A stretch of 64,000 nucleotides of DNA from Shewanella seohaensis. Lineage in GTDB: Bacteria; Pseudomonadota; Gammaproteobacteria; Enterobacterales; Shewanellaceae. Below are positions 43,401-53,680 of the stretch, piece after piece. The position numbers were made by a program, and so were the translations under genes. Below the pieces are notes generated by a model. The model was not told the origin of the DNA. It saw nothing but the letters and a program-made list of their open reading frames with translations, and made no database searches. The stretch covers positions 62,001-126,000 of the forward strand of contig NZ_CP104900.1 in assembly GCF_025449215.1 (NCBI RefSeq). The letters are read 5' to 3'. Position 1 is the stretch's first letter, and every line of letters begins with the position of its first letter.

Positions 43401-46400
43401 ACTTACACCACCGCTAACGGCTTAGTGATTGATGCGCAAGGTAACTGGAGTGTGGACCTGACCGGCACCGTGCTGCCTGACGGCACCTACCCTGTGGTCG
43501 CCACCGTCACTGACGTGGCCGGCAACAGCAAAACCGTCACCCAAGATGTAGTGATTGATACCAAGATTGATGAAGACGGCGACGGCAACACCGTGGCCAT
43601 CACCAGCATCACCCAGGACACCGGTAGCTCCAGCAGCGACTTTATCACCAACGACAACACCTTGGTGTTCCACGGCACCGTCGATTTGGATGACAACAGC
43701 ACCTTAGCCGTCACCATCAACGGAGTGACTTACACCACCGCTAACGGCTTAGTGATTGATGCGCAAGGTAACTGGAGTGTGGACCTGACCGGCACCGTGC
43801 TGCCTGACGGCACCTACCCTGTGGTCGCCACCGTCACTGACGTGGCCGGCAACAGCAAAACCGTCACCCAAGATGTAGTGATTGATACCAAGATTGATGA
43901 AGACGGCGACGGCAACACCGTGGCCATCACCAGCATCACCCAGGACACCGGTAGCTCCAGCAGCGACTTTATCACCAACGACAACACCTTGGTGTTCCAC
44001 GGCACCGTCGATTTGGATGACAACAGCACCTTAGCCGTCACCATCAACGGAGTGACTTACACCACCGCTAACGGCTTAGTGATTGATGCGCAAGGTAACT
44101 GGAGTGTGGACCTGACCGGCACCGTGCTGCCTGACGGCACCTACCCTGTGGTCGCCACCGTCACTGACGTGGCCGGCAACAGCAAAACCGTCACCCAAGA
44201 TGTAGTGATTGATACCAAGATTGATGAAGACGGCGACGGCAACACCGTGGCCATCACCAGCATCACCCAGGACACCGGTAGCTCCAGCAGCGACTTTATC
44301 ACCAACGACAACACCTTGGTGTTCCACGGCACCGTCGATTTGGATGACAACAGCACCTTAGCCGTCACCATCAACGGGGTGACTTACACCACCGCTAACG
44401 GCTTAGTGATTGATGCGCAAGGTAACTGGAGTGTGGACCTGACCGGCACCGTGCTGCCTGACGGCACCTACCCTGTGGTCGCCACCGTCACTGACGTGGC
44501 CGGCAACAGCAAAACCGTCACCCAAGATGTAGTGATTGATACCAAGATTGATCAAGACGGCGACGGCAACACCGTGGCCATCACCAGCATCACCCAGGAC
44601 ACCGGTAGCTCCAGCAGCGACTTTATCACCAACGACAACACCTTGGTGTTCCACGGCACCGTCGATTTGGATGACAACAGCACCTTAGCCGTCACCATCA
44701 ACGGAGTGACTTACACCACCGCTAACGGCTTAGTGATTGATGCGCAAGGTAACTGGAGTGTGGACCTGACCGGCACCGTGCTGCCTGACGGCACCTACCC
44801 TGTGGTCGCCACCGTCACTGACGTGGCCGGCAACAGCAAAACCGTCACCCAAGATGTAGTGATTGATACCAAGATTGATGAAGACGGCGACGGCAACACC
44901 GTGGCCATCACCAGCATCACCCAAGACACCGGTAGCTCCAGCAGCGACTTTATCACCAACGACAACACCTTGGTGTTCCACGGCACCGTCGATTTGGATG
45001 ACAACAGCACCTTAGCCGTCACCATCAACGGAGTGACTTACACCACCGCTAACGGCTTAGTGATTGATGCGCAAGGTAACTGGAGTGTGGACCTGACCGG
45101 CACCGTGCTGCCTGACGGCACCTACCCTGTGGTCGCCACCGTCACTGACGTGGCCGGCAACAGCAAAACCGTCACCCAAGATGTAGTGATTGATACCAAG
45201 ATTGATCAAGACGGCGACGGCAACACCGTGGCCATCACCAGCATCACCCAAGACACCGGTAGCTCCAGCAGCGACTTTATCACCAACGACAACACCTTGG
45301 TGTTCCACGGCACCGTCGATTTGGATGACAACAGCACCTTAGCCGTCACCATCAACGGAGTGACTTACACCACCGCTAACGGCTTAGTGATTGATGCACA
45401 AGGTAACTGGAGTGTGGACCTGACGGGCACCGTACTGCCTGACGGCACCTACCCCGTGGTCGCCACCGTCACTGACGTGGCCGGCAACAGCAAAACCGTC
45501 ACCCAAGATGTAGTGATTGATACCAAGATTGATCAAGACGGCGACGGCAACACCGTGGCCATCACCAGCATCACCCAAGACACCGGTAGCTCCAGCAGCG
45601 ACTTTATCACCAACGACAACACCTTGGTGTTCCACGGCACCGTCGATTTAGATGACAACAGCACCTTAGCCGTCACCATCAACGGGGTGACTTACACCAC
45701 CGCTAACGGCTTAGTGATTGATGCGCAAGGTAACTGGAGTGTGGACCTGACCGGCACCGTGCTGCCTGACGGCACCTACCCTGTGGTCGCCACCGTCACC
45801 GACGTGGCCGGCAACAGCAAAACCGTCACCCAAGATGTAGTGATTGAAACTGCCGCACCAAATGCGCCAACGGTATTAATTGTCGATGACGGTAATCCAG
45901 GTGATGGTCTGTTGACGGCAGCAGAGATGGGCAGTGATGGCGTACAACTGACAGTATCAATCAATGGTACTGATTTTGAAGCCGGCGGTTATGTCACGCT
46001 TACCATCAATGGTGGTGCCGCGATTGAACTGAACTTTGCTGACTTCACTGATAATGGCAGCGGTACCCTTACCTTCGGTAACTTTACCTACGCTAACGGC
46101 GTTATCAGCTGGAGCGAAACCGCGCCTACTGCTGGTCAAAGCATCACTGTTACTGCAACGCAAACCGATGCTGTAGGTAACACCTCTACACAGGGCTCTG
46201 ACACTGCGACTGTATATCAACCTAACAATTGCAACGTTATAGTTAATGAAAGCAGTCTACGCGATAATATTCCTGATACCTTCTCTAATACTATTAGCTT
46301 CACTGCGGGTAATCAGAATATTACACAATTCCGTTTTAACGACTCCTCTATCTCTACGGCAACTAACCTTGCTGTAGGTGTCAGCATCGTTTGGGCGCTA

Positions 46401-49400
46401 GCCGCAAATGGTGCGTTAATAGGCACCATCGGTGGTATTGAAGTAATTAAAGTCACTCTAAGTGGCACTCCTGTGACATCAGGACTTGCAGCTGGCGAGA
46501 CGGGCCAAGTTACTGTTAATGTTGAGTTATTAGACAACATCAAGCAGGTTAATGGATTAAGTGGCGAAAATCTCAGTTCACTGATCAGTGGAATCATCAT
46601 TGAAGCTGTGGGTGCTGATAGCAGCGTATTGACTGGTAATGTAACTATTACCATCAATGATGACGTCATTAATATTGCCCCAAGCACTGGCTCAGGAGTC
46701 AATAGTGCTACGGCAGCCGATATTGTTGGCGCCCTCAATATCTTAGGCGCAGATGGTAATGATCATACTGCGACGGATAACTACAGCGTAAGCCTGAGTG
46801 CAAACGTGACTGGCTGGAATGGCACAAGCACAACCTTTGCGTCCTCAGGCATTACAGCAGGTGGACTTAAAGTTTACTACTATGTTGACCCAGCTCACCC
46901 GAATGTCCTGATCGCCTATACCGATACCAACGGTACAACTTCCGCTTATACCGGTGGCGCAAATCAGGCATTAATCTTTACCTTAACAACCAACGCCACT
47001 ACAGGTCAGTACACTCTCGATATGAATCAGGGTATTGATAAGCTTTCAACAATCCAAATTGCTGGACTCGTTGGAGGACAAGGCGGTATTGGTGAAGCGG
47101 TGTATGTCACTTATGATCCGGTCACTCATGGTTATGGTGTTTACAACGACATCACGAAGGTTCCCTCTGGCGCAAATATTGCCTTTACACTTACTGCGCG
47201 TGATGAAGATGGTCACGTTGGTCGCGTGAATGGTACTAATAATGGATTCGGTGTTGATAATCCAAGTGTTAGTGGCCATGAAGTATTAATTGTCGATTAC
47301 TCAGAAAATGCAGCTAGTGCAAGCTTCAACTTTACCGGAGCTTCACAAATCCACTTTAAAGCATTCGATGAACAAGGCCACCTATTAGGCGAAGGCAATA
47401 TTTCTAGTGGTCAATTGATCCAAAACTTAGGTTCGATTGCTTACATTGAGCTATCTGCCTTAGCTGGAACCAGCTTCCAGTTTACTGGCACCACTGCACA
47501 AACCATTGTCAGTTCAAGCCAAAGCATCGATTTGAGTTTTGTTGTGACTGCAACTGACAGTGATGGGGATCATTCATCAGGTAATCTGAATGTACATTTA
47601 GATCCACCAAGTACAACACCGCTTGCGCCAGTAGCACTGACGCCGAATACTTTTGCAACCTTGAATGAAGCTGATCTACAGGCGGGTGCTCCTGATTCAA
47701 GTGTTCAAACTCTGAGCTTTAAGTCTGGTAGCAACTCGATTGGCAGCTTCCAGTTTGGTGATATTAGTAATATTTCTGTGGTGGGCATCAACGCTCAAAT
47801 TCATTGGGCACTCAATGATCAAGGCCAATTGATCGGTACGGTATACGGGCGCGAAGCGATTCGCTTAACCCTAGATTGGGACCGTATTAATGCGGGTGAG
47901 CAAGGTGATGTGACTGTTACCGCAGAATTGTTAACGAACCTGCCACACAGCGTAAATACCAACAACCTAACTGTAAATGGTATTCAGGTGATTGCCGTCG
48001 ACGGCGCCGGCAATACCGCACATTCCAACGTGACAGTGACTGTCGCAGACGATGTAAACTTGGCCCAGAACGACACGGCTCAGCTTGATGTGGTGGTTGA
48101 TTCCTTTAACTTCTCAGGCATTGTGGCTAACTGGACCAGTACCACAGGCGGAACCTATGTCAACAAATATGATGGTCCTGACAACGATAGCGGTTACGAC
48201 CAACTCCGCTGGGGTTCTACCTCTGGTAGTCAATCAGGTTATGGTTTTGCCGATAATGATGCCGCATTAAATGGCTCATTATCCTTAAACCAAGACATAG
48301 TGTTAGGTACTTTTACACACTACAACTATTCGATTAGTTCAGGCACGTCTATCACTGCCGCCACAATGCAAGTGACATTTAACGTGACAGATGCCTATGG
48401 CGTAGTCACACCAGTCACATTAACACTTAACTTTAGCCATAATGAAACTCCAAATAGTAACGACCCTATTGCGTCTCGCGATATCGTTACTGTCGGCCAA
48501 ACTAGTGTAACTTTTAACTACGAAGGCCAAATGTACACAATGCAAGTGATTGGTTTCAAAGATAGCAATGGTAATATTGTTACCTCTATCTACACCAATG
48601 AGGATGCCGCTACTAGCTATGAGTTAGTCGTACGCATGGTGGCTGGAAATGGCTACACTCTGCCTCACACTGATGGCAATGTGCTTACGAATGATGTGGC
48701 AGGAGCTGATGGTGCGCTGACCGTAATTGGCGTTGCAACGGGAGACCACACTAATACTGGCGTTTCTGGTCAAGTTGGCACAACGATAATAGGAACCTAC
48801 GGTAATCTAGTCCTTAATGCTGATGGTACTTACCACTATCAGTTAACGGCGAGTGCAAACACCATTCCAGCCGCAGGAGCAATCGAAACCTTCACCTACA
48901 CCACTCAAGATGGCGACGGTGATAAAGCAAGTGCCACCTTGAAGATTGATGTTAATCCAGTCAATGCTGATGGTATTAATATTGCTGACGCTAACTTGGT
49001 TTCAACTCAAGGCTCAAGCTTAAATGACACAATCATTGTCGAGCATGGAGAAAGTGCATCCAATCGAAGTCAGAAAATATTAAATGTCACACTTGGTGGC
49101 TCACACGGTGGTTTTGTTACTAATAACTCTGGTGAGGAGATATCTGCTGGTTTTGGTAACCACAAGAGTTATACCAATAGTAACGCTCAGGTGGTAAGTA
49201 GTGGTGACGGCAATGATCATATCGAAACAGGTAAAGGTGACGATGTTATCTACGCAGGCAGGACGGGTACCGCTAACTACGGTTCTGACGATGACCTAGA
49301 GTTATCAGTTAATGACTTGCTGACTCACCATATCATGACAGGTACCTTAGGTGGCTCTAATAGTATAGTTGATGGTGATGGCCTGCTTTTAACCAACGAC

Positions 49401-50009
49401 GTATCTTCCCAAAGAGCTGATGTGGTCAATGGCGGTAGTGGCAACGATCGAATTTATGGTCAGTCAGGTTCAGACATCCTCTACGGACACACTGGGGACG
49501 ATTATATTGATGGTGGTAGCCACAACGACGCACTTCGTGGAGGAGCAGGTAACGACACCTTGATTGGTGGTCTCGGTGATGACGTTCTACGTGGAGATAG
49601 CGGTAATGATACCTTCCTGTGGCGCTATGCAGATGCGGACCAAGGTACAGACCACATCATGGACTTTAATGTGAGAGAAGATAAGCTGGATCTTAGCGAC
49701 CTACTCCAAGGAGAAACCGCTAATACTCTAGAAAGCTATCTGAACTTTAGCTTAGATAACAATGGTTCAACTGTCATTGATATCGATGCAAACAAAGATG
49801 GCGTATTCGATCAACATATCGTACTGGATGGAGTTAATCTGTTTAGCCAATATAGTGCTACCGACAATGCAGGCGTCATCAATGGACTACTGGGTACTAA
49901 TGGTAACGGCCCTCTGATCATCGATGCGGCGCCTGTCACACCTGATGCACCACAGGGTGTTACATCATTAATAGACCCTCATAACAACAACGGTACTATC
50001 ATTCCTTAG
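34411..50009 (+). CDS. bpfA: Giant LapA/BpfA-type RTX biofilm adhesin (multiple frameshifts in repeats)
   Basis: The start MGSIITTKKGLLKLVKG is the LapA-type retention module that plugs the outer-membrane pore. TAAG at residues 103-106 is the expected BpfG/LapG cleavage site. Three 101-residue cadherin-like repeats follow, then Ig-like domains, 29 copies of a 109-residue repeat, T1SS-143-type domains, RTX nonapeptides (GGSGNDRIYGQ, GGAGNDTLIGG, GDSGNDTF; 49200-49620) and a type I secretion signal. The raw sequence is broken by nine one-base indels in the repeats; with these repaired the frame is continuous for about 5,201 residues (15,599 bases plus a net seven). The product holds cells to surfaces and to each other in biofilms. 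Confidence 0.9.
34717..34728 (+). other. TAAG protease cleavage site in BpfA
   Basis: Codons for Thr-Ala-Ala-Gly within LPETAAGNAPAG. In LapA the protease LapG cuts between the two alanines of the TAAG motif at about this distance from the N terminus, freeing the adhesin from its pore. The site is inferred by position and motif, and the matching protease gene is at 55720-56385. Confidence 0.8.
34882..35790 (+). repeat. Three tandem 303-bp cadherin-like repeats in bpfA
   Basis: Three in-frame 101-codon units beginning at 34882, 35185 and 35488. Each encodes PSVLxND, a VLDNDxD segment and NADGSYxFTPNxxWNGQVPVITY. The second and third copies are nearly identical; the first has diverged. They are VCBS/cadherin-like and probably bind calcium. 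Confidence 0.88.
36376..45845 (+). repeat. 29 tandem 327-bp repeats in bpfA
   Basis: Unit of 109 codons running from KIDEDGDGNTV to TQDVVIDT; 29 copies counted by the VTYTTANGLV segment. Interior copies are almost identical in DNA sequence. Variation is confined to a few positions: GAA/CAA (KIDEDGD or KIDQDGD), CAA/CAG, and GGA/GGG before GTGACT. The first copy and the last two have more differences. Blocks of Q-type (copies 15-21) and E-type (7-13, 22-25) copies suggest recent block duplication by unequal crossover. Copy number may be misassembled. Confidence 0.92.
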
Positions 50010-50022
50010 GAAATCAGTTCAT

Positions 50023-50046
50023 ATGGCCTATAGAAATATAGGCCAT
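50023..50046 (+). other. Intercistronic hairpin between bpfA and the exporter genes
   Basis: Perfect 10-bp stem ATGGCCTATA / TATAGGCCAT closed by a GAAA tetraloop, 14 bases after the bpfA stop. No T-run follows, so full termination is unlikely. It could protect the 3' end of the adhesin message or separate its level from the transporter genes. Confidence 0.6.
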
Positions 50047-50097
50047 CATGACCCATACTTCTGATAATAAAATAAAAATCAAAGGATAGATAAGTAG

Positions 50098-52275
50098 GTG
50101 CCTGTTACAGCCTCAGAAAAAGTTGAGCAGTGGACTATTTCCGCTTCACAGCGGGTAATAGTCGACCCTCTACTTGATTGTTTAGTGTTGCTCACTGAAC
50201 ACTTTGGAAATCCATGCTCGAGTGATTCACTTGCGGCAGGTCTGCCCTTGTCTGGGGCAGCATTAACTCCCGATTTAGTACCGCAAGCGGCATCTCGTGC
50301 TGGATTAGCGGCAAAACTATCGCGCAAAGGGTTAAACGAAATATCCCCGATACTGCTGCCATGTATTTTGCTCTTAAAAGACAAGAAAGCCTGTATCCTG
50401 CGTGAACTCAACCTCGAGTCCGATAGAGCGGTTATCCAACTGCCTGAAACCGGCGGTGAAGAAGTGCTCACAATAGAGTCACTTGAAACCTTATATGTCG
50501 GCTATTTATTCCTTGTAAAACAGGAATACCGTGGCGATATGGGGTTCGACGTTTACTTACACGACAATAAAACCCACTGGTTAGTACAAACCTTAAAAGA
50601 CTCCGCGCCCATTTATCGAGATGCGTTAATCGCTTCGGTGCTAGTCAACATCTTTGCGTTAGTCTCCCCGCTGTTCATCATGAATGTGTATGACAAGGTT
50701 GTGCCTAACCTAGCCTTCGAGTCCCTATGGGTATTAGCCATAGGTGCATCTATCGCTTACCTATTTGACTTAATCATGCGACAACTTCGAAGTTATTTGA
50801 TTGATGTTGCAGGTAAAAAAGTCGACATCATAGTGTCATCTCGACTGTTTGCAAAAGCGATTGGTATCCCGCTTGAGCGGCGAGCACCGAGTATTGGCGG
50901 TATGGCCAAGCAGCTGGGTGAGTTTGATAATATTCGAGAAATTTTAACCTCGGCGACCATCACAACCTTGGTCGACTTACCATTTGCACTCTTCTTCCTC
51001 ATCATCATCTACATTGTGGCGGGGGATTTAGCGGTTATTCCCGTGGTGGGTGGTTTGATTATTATCGGCTTTACGCTTTATACCCAACCTAAGCTAAAAG
51101 CAGCGATTGAAGAAGGTAATAAGTTCTCTAGCTTAAAACACGGTCATCTGATCGAAAGCCTCTCAGCTCTGGAATCAATTAAGGCCAACGGCGCCGAAGG
51201 GATTGTTCAGCGCAGCTGGCAGCAAATGATCGGCCATAGTGCTAACTGGCAATTGAGATCGAAAAAACTCTCTAACTCAGTCTCCAATATGGCTAACTTC
51301 ATCGTGCAATTTACGGTTGTATGCGTAGTGATTTTAGGGGTATACCGAGTTGCTGATAATGCCATTTCCATGGGCGGTATTATTGCCGCAGTGATGTTAT
51401 CGAGCCGAGCCATAGCACCGATGGCACAGCTAGCCGGTTTGATGACCCGCGCGAACCATACCGCTAGCGCACTGCGCCAGCTCAACGAACTAATGGTGCA
51501 AGAAGACGAATTCGAGAACAAGGGCCACCTCGTCAGCAAACAACGTTTGATGGGTAAAATCAACGCCGATCACGTGGGCTTTAGCTATCCCGGTTCAGAA
51601 AAACCTGTGCTCTACCCTATGACGCTCACCATCAATCCAGGTGAACGCATCGCTATTATTGGCCGCAATGGTTCGGGCAAAAGTACCTTAGCCAAACTCT
51701 TGGTTGGCCTATTTCAACCCACAACCGGAAGCCTGCGTTACGATGGCGTCGACTCGGCGCAAATTCATCCTAGCGATCTGCGCCGTAACTTTGGCTATCT
51801 GCCGCAGGACGTCACCCTTTTCCATGGCACTATCAGAGATAACATTCTATTCGGTACTCGCCAAGTGACCGAGCATCAACTGATCCGTGCAGTCCAACTG
51901 TCCGGTGTTAGCCAGTTCACTCACTTAGAAGCAGAGGGTCTGGATCAGCAGGTGGGCGAAGGCGGCATGTCACTGAGCCGCGGTCAAAGACAAACCGTTG
52001 CCCTTGCCCGTGCCACACTTAACGATCCACCAGTACTGTTAATGGATGAACCCACAGCCAGTTTGGATGCGCGTGCCGAGCAGCAATTTATTCGCTCTAT
52101 GCAAAATGTCAGTAAGGACAGAACCTTACTGCTGATCACTCACAAAATGCATTTATTACAACTGGTTGACAGAATTATTGTGCTGGAACGTGGCCATGTG
52201 GTTGCCGACGGTCCTAAAGCCGAAGTGTTAGAAAAGCTCAATTTTGGCCTAGTGACTGGAGGCCCTAAACAATGA
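50098..52275 (+). CDS. Type I secretion ABC transporter ATPase of the BpfA exporter (LapB/RtxB-like)
   Basis: A 725-residue exporter: N-terminal C39-like domain without an obvious peptidase triad (residues 15-130), six-helix transmembrane domain (about 165-450), and ATPase domain. Walker A is GRNGSGKST near residue 522, the signature is LSRGQRQ (Ser-Arg instead of Ser-Gly), and Walker B is VLLMDEPTASLD. It drives BpfA through the envelope. The start is GTG with an AGGATAG ribosome site; no nearby ATG gives the full N-terminal domain. It overlaps the next gene by four bases. Confidence 0.94.
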   Translation: MPVTASEKVEQWTISASQRVIVDPLLDCLVLLTEHFGNPCSSDSLAAGLPLSGAALTPDLVPQAASRAGLAAKLSRKGLNEISPILLPCILLLKDKKACILRELNLESDRAVIQLPETGGEEVLTIESLETLYVGYLFLVKQEYRGDMGFDVYLHDNKTHWLVQTLKDSAPIYRDALIASVLVNIFALVSPLFIMNVYDKVVPNLAFESLWVLAIGASIAYLFDLIMRQLRSYLIDVAGKKVDIIVSSRLFAKAIGIPLERRAPSIGGMAKQLGEFDNIREILTSATITTLVDLPFALFFLIIIYIVAGDLAVIPVVGGLIIIGFTLYTQPKLKAAIEEGNKFSSLKHGHLIESLSALESIKANGAEGIVQRSWQQMIGHSANWQLRSKKLSNSVSNMANFIVQFTVVCVVILGVYRVADNAISMGGIIAAVMLSSRAIAPMAQLAGLMTRANHTASALRQLNELMVQEDEFENKGHLVSKQRLMGKINADHVGFSYPGSEKPVLYPMTLTINPGERIAIIGRNGSGKSTLAKLLVGLFQPTTGSLRYDGVDSAQIHPSDLRRNFGYLPQDVTLFHGTIRDNILFGTRQVTEHQLIRAVQLSGVSQFTHLEAEGLDQQVGEGGMSLSRGQRQTVALARATLNDPPVLLMDEPTASLDARAEQQFIRSMQNVSKDRTLLLITHKMHLLQLVDRIIVLERGHVVADGPKAEVLEKLNFGLVTGGPKQ

Positions 52276-53654
52276 GTAAAAATCTAACCGCAAACGATTT
52301 GGACATGGTGGATGACGTTTATGGCGCCATGATGACGGATGCCCCCAGTGGGCACAGACTCATTATTTGGGCCTTGGCTGCTATGGTTGTCTGCTTCTTG
52401 TTATGGGCAGGCTTTGCCAAGTTGGATAAAGTCACCACGGGTTCGGGTAAGGTCATTCCCTCTTCGCAAGTGCAAGTGATCCAGAGCCTCGATGGCGGCA
52501 TCATGCAGGAGCTGTATGTGCGAGAAGGCGATGTCGTCACTAAAGGCCAACCTTTGGTTCGCATCGATGACACACGTTTTCGCTCCGACTTTGCTCAACA
52601 AGAGCAAGAGGTTTTTGGTTTAAAAACCAATGCCATCCGTATGCGTGCCGAGCTAGACAGCATATTGATCTCAGACATGACCTCAGACTGGCGCGAACAA
52701 GTTAAAGTCACCAAGAAAGCCCTAGTCTTTCCTGAAAGCCTAATCGAGGCTGAGCCAGCGCTAGTGAAAAGACAGCAAGAAGAATACAACGGCCGCTTAG
52801 ACAACCTGAGTAACCAATTGGAGATTTTGGTACGTCAAATCCAGCAAAGACAGCAGGAAATTGATGATCTCGCCTCAAAAACCACCACCCTAACGACCAG
52901 TATGCAGTTGATTTCGAGGGAACTCGAACTCACTCGGCCACTCGCCAAAAAAGGCATAGTGCCCGAAGTCGAATTACTCAAGCTTGAGCGTGCCGTTAAT
53001 GATGCCCAAGGAGAGCTAAACTCCTTACGATTACTCAGACCTAAGCTGAAGGCCGCATTAGACGAAGCGATTCTTAAGCGCCGTGAAGCCGTATTCGTTT
53101 ATGCCGCCGATCTTCGCGCGCAGCTTAACGAAACCCAAACACGCTTATCACGTATGAACGAGGCTCAAGTGGGTGCGCAGGATAAAGTGAGTAAAGCAAT
53201 TATTACTTCCCCTGTTAACGGTACCATCAAGTCTGTGCATATCAATACCTTAGGAGGTGTTGTTCAGCCTGGTGTCGATATCGTGGAAATCGTTCCCTCA
53301 GAGGACCAACTGCTGATTGAAACCAAAATCCTACCAAAAGATATTGCGTTTCTGCACACAGGATTGCCCGCGGTCGTCAAAGTCACGGCCTACGATTTTA
53401 CTCGTTACGGCGGCCTAAAAGGTACAGTCGAGCATATTAGTGCCGATACTTCACAGGACGATGAAGGAAATAGCTTCTACCTTATAAAGGTAAGAACAGA
53501 AGAATCCAGTTTAGTAAAAGACGATGGCACACAGATGCCAATTATTCCGGGAATGTTAACGACCGTTGACGTTATCACCGGACAAAGATCCATTCTTGAG
53601 TACATTTTAAATCCAATTTTAAGGGCTAAGGATACCGCGCTCAGAGAGCGTTAA
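52272..53654 (+). CDS. Type I secretion membrane fusion protein (HlyD/LapC-like)
   Basis: A 460-residue HlyD-family adaptor. One membrane helix near residues 30-52 is followed by the first half of the lipoyl domain (SSQVQVIQSLDGGIMQELYVREGDVVTKGQPL), a long coiled-coil hairpin (about 110-300), the second lipoyl half (ITSPVNGTIKSVHINTLGG) and a beta-barrel domain. It links the ABC ATPase to the TolC-like protein. The ATG lies in the ATGA overlap with the ATPase gene. Confidence 0.95.
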   Translation: MSKNLTANDLDMVDDVYGAMMTDAPSGHRLIIWALAAMVVCFLLWAGFAKLDKVTTGSGKVIPSSQVQVIQSLDGGIMQELYVREGDVVTKGQPLVRIDDTRFRSDFAQQEQEVFGLKTNAIRMRAELDSILISDMTSDWREQVKVTKKALVFPESLIEAEPALVKRQQEEYNGRLDNLSNQLEILVRQIQQRQQEIDDLASKTTTLTTSMQLISRELELTRPLAKKGIVPEVELLKLERAVNDAQGELNSLRLLRPKLKAALDEAILKRREAVFVYAADLRAQLNETQTRLSRMNEAQVGAQDKVSKAIITSPVNGTIKSVHINTLGGVVQPGVDIVEIVPSEDQLLIETKILPKDIAFLHTGLPAVVKVTAYDFTRYGGLKGTVEHISADTSQDDEGNSFYLIKVRTEESSLVKDDGTQMPIIPGMLTTVDVITGQRSILEYILNPILRAKDTALRER

Positions 53655-53680
53655 GCCTGTTATAAACCGGGAGGTTTGCA

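Noticed and set aside
36864..43401. Separate ORFs starting MTYTTANGLV as independent genes
   Set aside because: Each starts at a GTG or shifted codon inside a repeat just after a one-base indel. They are pieces of one gene.
36562..45635. Dozens of regularly spaced 77- and 83-codon antisense ORFs across the adhesin repeats
   Set aside because: They recur because the DNA repeat recurs; they have no ribosome sites and no family features. They are shadows of the sense coding repeat.
36376..45845. Regular direct repeats that could suggest a CRISPR array or satellite DNA
   Set aside because: The unit is 327 bp, in frame with bpfA, has no unique spacers and encodes a folded adhesin domain.
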